Assembly (NCBI GenBank): GCA_947258975.1 | Contig: CAMYKK010000007.1 | Coordinates: 1 to 64,000 of the forward strand | Length of the DNA stretch: 64,000 bases | Direction of reading: 5' to 3' | From: an uncultured Gammaproteobacteria bacterium | GTDB taxonomy: Bacteria; Pseudomonadota; Gammaproteobacteria; Arenicellales; JAANXG01 | Shown here: positions 57,300 to 64,000 of the stretch, in pieces | Layout of the letters: each line of letters begins with the position of its first letter | How positions within the stretch are numbered: position 1 is the first letter of the stretch | Position numbers and translations under genes: made by a program | The notes under the pieces: model-generated | The model's input: only the letters and a program-made list of their open reading frames with translations | The model's database searches: none | What the model was told of the DNA's origin: nothing

Positions 57300-57320
57300 G
57301 AGAAGTGAAGTACACTTCTC
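57300..57320 (+). promoter_or_regulatory. Hairpin in the petABC leader, first
   Basis: GAGAAGTG (57300-57307) pairs exactly with CACTTCTC (57313-57320) around the loop AAGTA. If transcription starts just after the TATAAT at 57261, this hairpin is in the 5' untranslated leader. No T-run follows, so it is not a terminator. Confidence 0.5.
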
Positions 57321-57366
57321 AATACAGAAAAGTAACGTCAGCAAGCGTTCGAGACAGAAGACTCTG

Positions 57367-57383
57367 CCCGCCGATTCGGCGGG
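57367..57383 (+). promoter_or_regulatory. Hairpin in the petABC leader, second
   Basis: CCCGCCG (57367-57373) pairs exactly with CGGCGGG (57377-57383) around ATT, a very stable GC stem about ten bases before the GAGGAG ribosome site of petA. It may affect translation or mRNA stability of petABC. Confidence 0.5.
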
Positions 57384-57407
57384 GTATAAATCCCGAGGAG
57401 CGTTATC

Positions 57408-58004
57408 GTGGACGATCGCATCGATAATAAACGACGCCGATTATTGACCAATGTAGCAGTAGCCGCGTGGGCATTGGGCGGCACGATTGCTGCGTTTCCG
57501 TTCATTCGCAGCATGACTCCGAGTGCACGTGCTAGAGCCGCCGGTGCGCCGGTGGCAATCGATATCAGCCGGTTGGAGCCGGGTCAGATGATCAAGGAAG
57601 AATGGCGCGGCAAACCGGTATGGGTTATCCGCCGCACTGATGCCATGCTGCAAAAATTAGCGGGTCTCGGGGAGGCATTGGCGGACCCTGACTCGGAGCG
57701 GAGTGAACAACCGGCCTATGCAAAAAACGCCCACCGTTCGCGAGAACCCGAGGTGTTGGTGTTGATTGGGGTGTGCACCCATTTGGGATGTTCGCCTACA
57801 ACAAACTTTGCAATTGGCCCGGCATCGGGACTCGGTGACGACTGGCCCGGCGGTTTCTTTTGTCCCTGCCACGGTTCAAAGTTCGATCTCGCTGGCCGCG
57901 TATATCGGAATCTTCCGGCACCTACCAATTTAGTCGTACCACCCTATAAGTTTCTCAATGAAACCGTAATTCTGGTTGGCGAAGACGATGGGGGAACAGC
58001 CTAA
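57408..58004 (+). CDS. petA: Ubiquinol-cytochrome c reductase, Rieske iron-sulfur subunit
   Basis: A 198-residue Rieske protein of the cytochrome bc1 complex. It has an N-terminal twin-arginine-like basic patch and anchor (NKRRRLLTNVAVAAWALG, about residues 6-23). The [2Fe-2S] cluster is bound by CTHLGCSP (about 123-130) and CPCHGS (about 150-155). The start is GTG 57408, with GAGGAG upstream. The stop overlaps the petB start (TAATG). The Rieske protein is a known Tat substrate, which fits the tatABC genes just upstream. Confidence 0.96.
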   Translation: MDDRIDNKRRRLLTNVAVAAWALGGTIAAFPFIRSMTPSARARAAGAPVAIDISRLEPGQMIKEEWRGKPVWVIRRTDAMLQKLAGLGEALADPDSERSEQPAYAKNAHRSREPEVLVLIGVCTHLGCSPTTNFAIGPASGLGDDWPGGFFCPCHGSKFDLAGRVYRNLPAPTNLVVPPYKFLNETVILVGEDDGGTA

Positions 58005-59257
58005 TGATCAGAGTTTTGAATTGGCTAGATGAGCGGTTTCCGGTCCGGAGCCTATGGAACGAACATTTAGCCGAGTATTACGCGCCTAAGAATTTTAATT
58101 TCTGGTACTACTTTGGTTCGTTGGCCATTTTGGTGTTCGTAAATCAGGTTGTAACCGGCGTTTTTCTAACCATGCATTATAAGCCGTCTTCGGAGCACGC
58201 GTTTGCGTCGGTGGAATACATCATGCGAGATGTGCCGTGGGGATGGTTGATCCGCTATTTGCACGCGGTTGGTGCTTCAGCGTTTTTTGTCGTGATTTAC
58301 TTACACATGTTTCGGGCGCTCCTTTATGGGTCACATCGCTCTCCGCGTGAGCTTGTATGGATACTTGGTTGCATCATTTATGTATTGCTGATGGCCGAGT
58401 CTTTTATGGGATATCTGCTGCCTTGGGGAAATCTGTCTTACTGGGGTGCGCAGGTGATTATTTCGCTGTTCACAGCCATCCCCTGGGCCGGAGAAGCATT
58501 AGCGGAGTGGCTTCGCGGCGATTTTGTTGTGTCCGACGCAACGTTGAATCGTTTCTTTGCTTTTCATGTGGCGCTAATTCCACTAATTCTAACCGGACTC
58601 GTGGTCATCCATATCCTGGCGCTGCATGTCGTGGGGTCCAACAATCCTGATGGTATCGAGATTAAGAAGCACAAAAACGAGAATGGTATTCCTAAAGATG
58701 GCATACCTTTTCATCCCTTCTACACGGTGAAGGATCTGTTCGGAGCCGTTGTATTTTTGATCTTGTTTCTCGGCGTTGTGTTCTTTATGCCTGAGCTATT
58801 TGGACTGTTCCTGGAGAGGGCCAATTTCGAACCGGCTAATTTGTTGCAGACTCCATCAGACATCGTGCCATTGTGGTATTTCACTCCTTTTTATTCCATC
58901 TTGCGAGCCGTAACTTATCCGCTCTTCGGTGTCGATGCCAAGTTGTGGGGTGTGATCTGTATGGGTTTATCGATTGGCTTGTTCTTTGTGCTTCCGTGGT
59001 TAGATCGCTCCCCCGTCAAGTCGATACGTTACCGGGGGTGGATGTATAAGACAGCGCTGACCCTGTTCGTGCTTAGCTTCTTAATACTCGGGTACCTAGG
59101 GCTGAAGCACCCACAGGATACGGACTTAGTTTTGTTTTCGAATCTGGCGTGGGCTCAGGTGTTTTCCTTTGTTTATTTTGGTTTTTTCGTGCTGATGCCC
59201 TGGTATACAAAGTGGGATAAAACAAAACCTGAACCGGACAGGGTGACTTTCAAATGA
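58004..59257 (+). CDS. petB: Cytochrome b subunit of the bc1 complex
   Basis: A 417-residue cytochrome b with about eight membrane helices. The heme-ligand histidines lie in LIRYLHAVGASAFFVVIYLH and in the FFAFHVALIPLI / VIHILALHVVGS helix. The quinol-site motif PEWY is represented by VPLWYFTPFYSILRAV, a variant in which PEW is PLW. It starts overlapping petA and ends overlapping petC (ATGA). The length fits the bacterial full-length form (b6 and subunit IV fused). Confidence 0.95.
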   Translation: MIRVLNWLDERFPVRSLWNEHLAEYYAPKNFNFWYYFGSLAILVFVNQVVTGVFLTMHYKPSSEHAFASVEYIMRDVPWGWLIRYLHAVGASAFFVVIYLHMFRALLYGSHRSPRELVWILGCIIYVLLMAESFMGYLLPWGNLSYWGAQVIISLFTAIPWAGEALAEWLRGDFVVSDATLNRFFAFHVALIPLILTGLVVIHILALHVVGSNNPDGIEIKKHKNENGIPKDGIPFHPFYTVKDLFGAVVFLILFLGVVFFMPELFGLFLERANFEPANLLQTPSDIVPLWYFTPFYSILRAVTYPLFGVDAKLWGVICMGLSIGLFFVLPWLDRSPVKSIRYRGWMYKTALTLFVLSFLILGYLGLKHPQDTDLVLFSNLAWAQVFSFVYFGFFVLMPWYTKWDKTKPEPDRVTFK

Positions 59258-59976
59258 AAAGGTTAATCGCTTTTTTATTTTTGGTCACGAGTGCGCCGTG
59301 GTGTATGGGCGCCAGCGAGAATGCGCTGGTGGATTCAGTGTATATAAACCTGAGTGACAACGCGTCGTTGCAACGTGGTGCCCGATTATTTGTTAACTAT
59401 TGTTTGTCGTGTCACAGCGCGGCTTACATGCGTTATCGCCGTATGGCAAAAGATCTCGACATCAGTGAGGAGTTATTGAAAGAGAATCTGATGTTTGCCG
59501 GCGACAAACCCGGCGATCTGATGAAAACCACAATGCCGGCAGGTTATGCGAAAGACTGGTTTGGTGTGGTGCCGCCGGATCTCACGCTCATTGCGCGGGT
59601 GCGTGAACCGGATTGGATCTATACATACCTGCGCAGTTTCTATCTGGATGAAGGCTCGCCGAGCGGTTGGAACAACAGCCTATTTAAGAATGTGGCGATG
59701 CCGCATGTACTTTACGGCCTGCAGGGCAATCAACGCCTCATCAGTAAGAGCGGCGAGGATGATGGTAAACCGGTGTTTAGGCTCGAGAAACCAGGGACCC
59801 TTACCCCGCAAGAATACGACGACGTCATAAGAGATCTCACTAACTTTCTAGTGTATTTGGGTGAGCCGGTCAAACTTGACCGTTATCTCATAGGTGTATT
59901 CGTGATGATGTTTTTGGGGGGGTTGTTGGTATTGTCGTACCTGCTTAAAAAAGAATTCTGGAAAGTTCTGCACTGA
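59254..59976 (+). CDS. petC: Cytochrome c1 subunit of the bc1 complex
   Basis: A 240-residue cytochrome c1. A signal peptide (about residues 1-20) is followed by the heme attachment site NYCLSCHSAAYMRYRRMA (CxxCH, about 49-66) and a methionine-ligand region in TTMPAGYAKDWFGVVPPDL. A C-terminal anchor helix (about 213-232) ends the protein. It receives electrons from the Rieske protein. It is the third gene of the overlapping petABC operon and is followed by sspA. Confidence 0.95.
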   Translation: MKRLIAFLFLVTSAPWCMGASENALVDSVYINLSDNASLQRGARLFVNYCLSCHSAAYMRYRRMAKDLDISEELLKENLMFAGDKPGDLMKTTMPAGYAKDWFGVVPPDLTLIARVREPDWIYTYLRSFYLDEGSPSGWNNSLFKNVAMPHVLYGLQGNQRLISKSGEDDGKPVFRLEKPGTLTPQEYDDVIRDLTNFLVYLGEPVKLDRYLIGVFVMMFLGGLLVLSYLLKKEFWKVLH

Positions 59977-60032
59977 GGTCTTGATGCATATCGCGTCTAT
60001 CCGTGCGAACGAATAAGGGCAGATTAGAAAAT

Positions 60033-60656
60033 ATGGTAACTCCTTCCGGCCGGAAACCAATCATGGCGTTATATTCAGGAACTGACTGTTTGTATAGTCA
60101 TGGATGCCGCATCGTTCTGTTCGAGAAGGAAGTGGAATGCCAGATAATCTATGTCGACGATGACCGTCCTTCGGACGATCTTGCCGAACTAAATCCATAC
60201 AATGAACCCCCGACGTTGCTGGATCGGGATTTGGTGCTGTATGGAGCGCAGATCATCAATGAATATCTGGATGAGCGGTTGCCTCATCCTCCACTGATGC
60301 CCGTAGATCCGGTGAATCGAGGTCGCGCGCGATTGATGATGGCGCGTGTGCAAAGGGATTGGCTGGCACCGTTGATTAGCAGCCGGGACGCACCGCCGGC
60401 CGAAGTCAAACGTATTCGGTCGTCAGTGCGGGATGGATTGATTTCGATTTCGCCCCTGTTCCGAGAACAGGCATACATGCTCGGCGACGAATTCAGCCTG
60501 GTGGATTGTTTCGTGGCACCCCTGCTTTGGCGGATGCAGTCATTTCAGATAGATCTGCCGCGGCAGGCGAAACCGGTGCTCGATTATGCGCAAAGAATAT
60601 TCGAGAAGTCGTCATTCAGCTCCAGCCTCAGCGAAGTAGAGCGGGAACTTCGTTGA
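60033..60656 (+). CDS. sspA: Stringent starvation protein A
   Basis: A glutathione-S-transferase-fold RNA polymerase-associated protein of about 207 residues, without enzymatic GST activity. The N-domain starts near MALYSGTDCLYSHGCRIVLF, continues with LAELNPYNEPPTLLDRDLVL, and the helical domain has EQAYMLGDEFSLVDCFVAPL. I choose ATG 60033 (MVTPSGRKP), and ATG 60063 is an alternative. In E. coli SspA affects stationary-phase and acid-stress transcription. The gene follows petC by 56 bases and precedes sspB, a conserved gammaproteobacterial order. Confidence 0.93.
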   Translation: MVTPSGRKPIMALYSGTDCLYSHGCRIVLFEKEVECQIIYVDDDRPSDDLAELNPYNEPPTLLDRDLVLYGAQIINEYLDERLPHPPLMPVDPVNRGRARLMMARVQRDWLAPLISSRDAPPAEVKRIRSSVRDGLISISPLFREQAYMLGDEFSLVDCFVAPLLWRMQSFQIDLPRQAKPVLDYAQRIFEKSSFSSSLSEVERELR

Positions 60657-60666
60657 ATCTGAGGCG

Positions 60667-61044
60667 ATGACGAGCACCAAACCGTACCTCATTCGTGCTA
60701 TCCGTGATTGGGCAATGGATAACCAGCTTACGCCGCAAATATTGGTGGATGTCACGATGGAGGGTGTCGACGTGCCCCAACAACATGTCAATTCCGGCCA
60801 GATAATTCTCAACGTCGGTGACCAAGCTATTCAGCTAGAGAAAATGGATGACGAAATCATGGTGTTTTCTGCCAGATTTGGCGGTGTGCCGCGTCATGTT
60901 ACCGTACCGATAGAATCGGTAATCGCTATTTACGCACGGGAGAATGGGCAAGGAATATTTTTCAGGGATCCGCAGAATCCGACCGCACCTGGTTCGGAAG
61001 CCGACAGTAAGGTGACCAAACCCCACCTAAAGCTCATAAAATGA
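60667..61044 (+). CDS. sspB: ClpXP adaptor SspB
   Basis: A 125-residue adaptor that binds ssrA-tagged proteins and delivers them to ClpXP. The substrate-binding domain (about residues 4-110) has KPYLIRAIRDWAMDNQLTPQ and PIESVIAIYARENGQGIFF. The tail ends KVTKPHLKLIK, a form of the ClpX-binding peptide at the C-terminus. It follows sspA by ten bases and is probably cotranscribed. Confidence 0.94.
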   Translation: MTSTKPYLIRAIRDWAMDNQLTPQILVDVTMEGVDVPQQHVNSGQIILNVGDQAIQLEKMDDEIMVFSARFGGVPRHVTVPIESVIAIYARENGQGIFFRDPQNPTAPGSEADSKVTKPHLKLIK

Positions 61045-61059
61045 CGACGCTAAGGTGCG

Positions 61060-61089
61060 CTTGAAATCGAACCGCGTGCACCGCATCTA
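61060..61089 (+). promoter_or_regulatory. Sigma-32 heat-shock promoter for hslVU
   Basis: CTTGAAA (61060-61066), then 14 bases, then CCGCATCTA (61081-61089). This is close to the RpoH consensus CTTGAAA-N13-14-CCCCATnT. The likely transcription start is near 61096, about 28 bases before the hslV ATG at 61124. hslVU is a classic sigma-32 operon, so motif and target agree. Confidence 0.88.
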
Positions 61090-61123
61090 CCTAATTTGAG
61101 CGTTGTCGCTACCAGGCATAGAT

Positions 61124-61678
61124 ATGACAAACACAATTTTGCAGTCCTTGCACGGCACAACGATCGTGTCGGTTCGGCGCGGAAACAAGGTGGTTATCGG
61201 TGGTGACGGACAAGTTTCCATGGGCGAAACCATCATGAAAGGCAACGCGCGCAAGGTGCGTAGATTATCCAAGGATCGCGTTGTGGCCGGGTTTGCCGGC
61301 GGCACCGCCGACGCGTTCACGCTGTTCGAGCGCTTCGAGGGAAAGTTGGAAAAACATCAGGGCAATCTCACCCGTTCGGCGGTTGAGTTGGCCAAGGACT
61401 GGCGTACCGACCGGATGTTGCGGCGCTTGGAGGCATTATTAGCAGTGGCTGACAAAGATGCATCGCTGATTATCTCCGGCAACGGTGATGTGATCGAGCC
61501 GGAGGATGGTTTGATGGCGATCGGTTCTGGAGGTCCTTACGCCCAGGCTGCTGCGCGAGCGTTACTGGACAACACAGACTTGGAGCCCCGCGAAATAGTC
61601 GAGAGAAGTCTGGATATCGCCGCCGATATATGCGTGTACACGAACCGGAATGTGACCATCGAAGAACTGGAGGAATGA
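61124..61678 (+). CDS. hslV: ATP-dependent protease proteolytic subunit HslV
   Basis: A 184-residue threonine protease of the proteasome-beta type, working with HslU. The mature N-terminal threonine is in [20 protein letters not shown], after an 11-residue propeptide [27 protein letters not shown] and [18 protein letters not shown] are typical. The start ATG 61124 fits the sigma-32 promoter spacing. A TTG at 61103 would lie too close to the transcription start. HslU follows eight bases after the stop. Confidence 0.95.
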   Translation: MTNTILQSLHGTTIVSVRRGNKVVIGGDGQVSMGETIMKGNARKVRRLSKDRVVAGFAGGTADAFTLFERFEGKLEKHQGNLTRSAVELAKDWRTDRMLRRLEALLAVADKDASLIISGNGDVIEPEDGLMAIGSGGPYAQAAARALLDNTDLEPREIVERSLDIAADICVYTNRNVTIEELEE

Positions 61679-61685
61679 ACTCAAG

Positions 61686-63023
61686 ATGTCATCGATGACG
61701 CCGCGTGAGATTGTTGAAGAATTGGATAAGCACATTGTTGGCCAGGACGCAGCCAAACGAGCGGTAGCGATTGCACTGCGTAACCGCTGGCGGCGCCGGC
61801 AAGTTCCGGATGCGGAACTGAGAAACGAGATTACGCCAAAAAATATTCTCATGATCGGTCCCACCGGTGTGGGTAAAACGGAAATCGCGCGGCGTCTGGC
61901 CAAGCTTGCGAAGGCGCCGTTTGTGAAAGTCGAGGCAACCAAATTTACTGAAGTCGGCTACGTGGGACGGGAAGTGGATTCTATTGTTCGCGATCTCGTC
62001 GACACGGCGGTAAAAATGACGCGTGAGGAAGAGATTGAGAAGGTCCGGCCTCGCGCTGAAGATGCCGCCGAAGAGCGGATCTTGGATATTTTGCTGCCAC
62101 CCGCAAGGCAATATGGTGATGACGATTCCCGGTCCAGTGTCGAAGACACTGCCGGAAGACAACGCTTTCGCAAACTTCTGCGCGAGGGAAAGCTGGACGA
62201 CAAGGAAATTGAGATCGACATAAGCATGCCCTCTTTGGGCGTTGAAATATTCGGTCCACCGGGCATGGAGGAAATGACAAGTCAATTGCAAAGCATGATG
62301 CAGGGGTTCGGGGGGCGGAAAACCAGTACGCGTAAGGCCCGAGTGGTGGAGGCGCTCAAGCTCCTCACGGAAGAGGAAGCCGCAAAATTAATTAACGAAG
62401 AAGATATAAAATTGCGAGCGTCGGAGCGCGCCGAAGAAGATGGCATCGTCTTTTTGGATGAGCTAGACAAGATCGTCGGCCGCTCTGAGGTTCACGGTCC
62501 GGATGTATCGCGAGAAGGCGTGCAACGCGATCTCCTGCCTTTGGTAGAGGGCAGTACGGTATCGACGAAGTATGGGATGGTGAAGACGGATCACATCTTG
62601 TTTATCGCCTCCGGGGCATTTCAATTGACCAAGCCTTCGGATCTCATCCCAGAGCTGCAGGGCCGACTACCGATACGCGTTGAGCTTGACGCGCTCAACA
62701 CGGAAGATTTTGTGAGGATTCTCACCGAACCGGATGCGTCGTTAACGGAGCAATACCAGGCCTTGCTGGGGACTGAAGGTGTCTCCTTGAGATTCACCGA
62801 TAACGGTGTGCGGCGTGTTGCGGAACTGGCGTGGCAAGTGAATGAACAGACCGAGAATATTGGTGCACGGCGTCTGCATACGATGATAGAGCGTCTGCTG
62901 GAGCTGGTTTCCTTTGAAGCCGCCGACCGCGACGGACAAGAAATCTGTGTCGATGCGGACTACGTCGATGAACAACTGAAAGACGTGCTTGGAGACGAAG
63001 ATCTGGCCCGATATATCCTCTAG
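61686..63023 (+). CDS. hslU: ATP-dependent protease ATPase subunit HslU
   Basis: A 445-residue AAA+ unfoldase. Walker A is [18 protein letters not shown] (about residues 57-74), the pore loop is in [12 protein letters not shown] (about 87-98) and Walker B is [13 protein letters not shown] (about 253-265). The I-domain insert (about 110-230) and the sensor segment [15 protein letters not shown] complete the family features. The C-terminus LARYIL inserts into HslV. Its stop lies four bases before the -35 of the hsp20 promoter. Confidence 0.96.
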   Translation: MSSMTPREIVEELDKHIVGQDAAKRAVAIALRNRWRRRQVPDAELRNEITPKNILMIGPTGVGKTEIARRLAKLAKAPFVKVEATKFTEVGYVGREVDSIVRDLVDTAVKMTREEEIEKVRPRAEDAAEERILDILLPPARQYGDDDSRSSVEDTAGRQRFRKLLREGKLDDKEIEIDISMPSLGVEIFGPPGMEEMTSQLQSMMQGFGGRKTSTRKARVVEALKLLTEEEAAKLINEEDIKLRASERAEEDGIVFLDELDKIVGRSEVHGPDVSREGVQRDLLPLVEGSTVSTKYGMVKTDHILFIASGAFQLTKPSDLIPELQGRLPIRVELDALNTEDFVRILTEPDASLTEQYQALLGTEGVSLRFTDNGVRRVAELAWQVNEQTENIGARRLHTMIERLLELVSFEAADRDGQEICVDADYVDEQLKDVLGDEDLARYIL

Positions 63024-63027
63024 CTCC

Positions 63028-63056
63028 CTTGAAAATTCGGTCGTAATCCCCATCTA
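63028..63056 (+). promoter_or_regulatory. Sigma-32 heat-shock promoter for hsp20
   Basis: CTTGAAA (63028-63034), 13 bases, then CCCCATCTA (63048-63056), an almost perfect RpoH promoter. Transcription would start near 63063, leaving a leader of about 43 bases that includes a U-run (63087-63091) near the GGAGG ribosome site (63096-63100). Confidence 0.93.
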
Positions 63057-63105
63057 AACATCGAGAACGCGGTTCGTGCCGCAACATTTTTGATTGGAGG
63101 TAGCG

Positions 63106-63552
63106 ATGAATGAAATTGTGAGAGCCCCTGAACGACATTCCGTTTGGGATGTCTTTAACGATCTGGACAATGTGTTTGAAGGATTTCTACGTCCCACACG
63201 CCGGAATCACGAAGGTGGTGCCTTAGTGCCCGCAATGGACGTAAGCGAGACCGACCACGAGTATCTGGTCAAGGCCGAATTGCCTGGGATCAACAAGGAA
63301 GACCTGAACATCACGATTCAAGATGGTGTGTTGACCATAAACGCGGAGACCAAGTACCAAGACGAACACCAGGAAGATGGCCGCATCATACGCCAGGAGC
63401 GGCGATACGGTAGTTTTGTACGCAGCATGCGACTGGGAAACGAAGTCGACAAAGAGAAAGTCAAGGCGGAATACAAGGATGGAATACTCGCGCTCAGATT
63501 GCCCAAGGCGGAGGCCGTCAAGCCAAAGAAGATTGAAGTGAGTGTAGCCTGA
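63106..63552 (+). CDS. Small heat-shock protein, Hsp20/alpha-crystallin family
   Basis: A 148-residue small heat-shock protein. The alpha-crystallin domain (about residues 43-135) has YLVKAELPGINKEDLNITIQ, ERRYGSFVRSMRLG and the family end motif KDGILALRLPKAEAVKPKKI (A-x-x-x-n-G-v-L form). The N-terminus is short. It is an ATP-independent holdase that binds unfolding proteins. The start ATG 63106 has GGAGG at 63096-63100, and a sigma-32 promoter lies upstream. An intrinsic terminator follows. Confidence 0.94.
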   Translation: MNEIVRAPERHSVWDVFNDLDNVFEGFLRPTRRNHEGGALVPAMDVSETDHEYLVKAELPGINKEDLNITIQDGVLTINAETKYQDEHQEDGRIIRQERRYGSFVRSMRLGNEVDKEKVKAEYKDGILALRLPKAEAVKPKKIEVSVA

Positions 63553-63585
63553 TTAACCGCTGTAAACTTGGTAATGAATAATGAA

Positions 63586-63610
63586 GGGCCGCGCAAGCGG
63601 CCCTTTTTTT
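63586..63610 (+). terminator. Rho-independent terminator after hsp20
   Basis: GGGCCGC (63586-63592) and GCGGCCC (63597-63603) form a perfect seven-pair stem (more with flanking A-T) around the stable tetraloop GCAA, followed by seven T residues (63604-63610). Confidence 0.95.
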
Positions 63611-63698
63611 AATTATTTTCATCTTTATTCATGGAAGTGACGCGGCGGGTCTTTCCAGTGCATTTCCGCGTTACATACGATCCTGCGATTGAGTATAG

Positions 63699-64000
<302 letters not shown>

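Larger units (their letters stand above)
57077..57407 (+). other. Leader and promoter region of petABC
   Basis: This 331-base spacer has no gene. It contains a candidate extended -10 promoter (57258-57266) and two perfect hairpins (57300-57320 and 57367-57383), listed separately. A GAGGAG ribosome site is near 57394-57399. No intrinsic terminator for the DUF255 gene is seen. Confidence 0.6.

Overview
The window reads as a chromosome segment of a gammaproteobacterium. The conserved core blocks (miaB-ybeZ-ybeY-corC-lnt, rpoN-hpf-ptsN-rapZ, lptB-lptA-lptC-kdsC-kdsD, mlaFEDCB, murA, his-tatABC, petABC-sspA-sspB, hslVU) are arranged as in that class, most like Chromatiales or Thiotrichales-type respiratory lineages. 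The class assignment comes from gene content and order and is fairly secure. The order-level guess is weak. No tRNA, rRNA, CRISPR array or insertion sequence was recognised.

Region 1 (about 1-20.9 kb, all + strand) is a surface-glycan cluster. It holds a sulfotransferase, six GT4 glycosyltransferases, two intact methyltransferases and one decayed one, an asparagine-synthetase-type amidotransferase, two related polytopic membrane proteins that are polymerase candidates, a polyprenyl-phosphate sugar-1-phosphate transferase that would start the repeat unit, and two further large membrane proteins that look like GT-C enzymes. No Wzx flippase, chain-length regulator or nucleotide-sugar synthesis gene is visible, so the cluster is incomplete or continues upstream. 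The first 6 kb are visibly more AT-rich than 6.8-15.7 kb. The broken methyltransferase lies at the join, which suggests a mosaic assembled by transfer.

Region 2 (21.1-22.6 kb, - strand) is one membrane-anchored protein with what look like three NTF2-like domains.

Region 3 (22.9-28.1 kb, +) is the tRNA/rRNA-maturation and lipoprotein operon miaB-ybeZ-ybeY-corC-lnt. It converges on mgtE.

Region 4 (28.1-38.8 kb, -) runs from kdsD down to mgtE. It covers Kdo precursor synthesis, LPS export (lptC, lptA, lptB), sigma-54, the hibernation factor, and a nitrogen-type PTS phosphorelay (EIIA-Ntr, RapZ, HPr, a short EI) in one cluster, followed by the magnesium transporter with a structured leader.

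Region 5 (39.1-45.5 kb, +) has a DUF72-like protein, mlaFEDCB (outer-membrane lipid asymmetry), a YadG/YadH-type ABC exporter, a BolA-family protein and a CGFS glutaredoxin, ending in a strong intrinsic terminator.

Region 6 (45.7-57.1 kb, +) has murA, then hisD-C-B-H-A-F-I-E without hisG, then tatABC and an exported DUF255 thioredoxin-like protein.

Region 7 (57.2-64.0 kb, +) has petABC (cytochrome bc1) behind a leader with two hairpins, sspA-sspB, hslVU and an hsp20 gene, then the start of argB. The hslVU and hsp20 units each have a near-consensus sigma-32 heat-shock promoter.

The least explained parts are the glycan cluster with its pair of related membrane proteins, the triple NTF2-like protein, and several structured non-coding elements (4744-4818, 29577-29615, 35359-35392, 42841-43087, 57300-57383).
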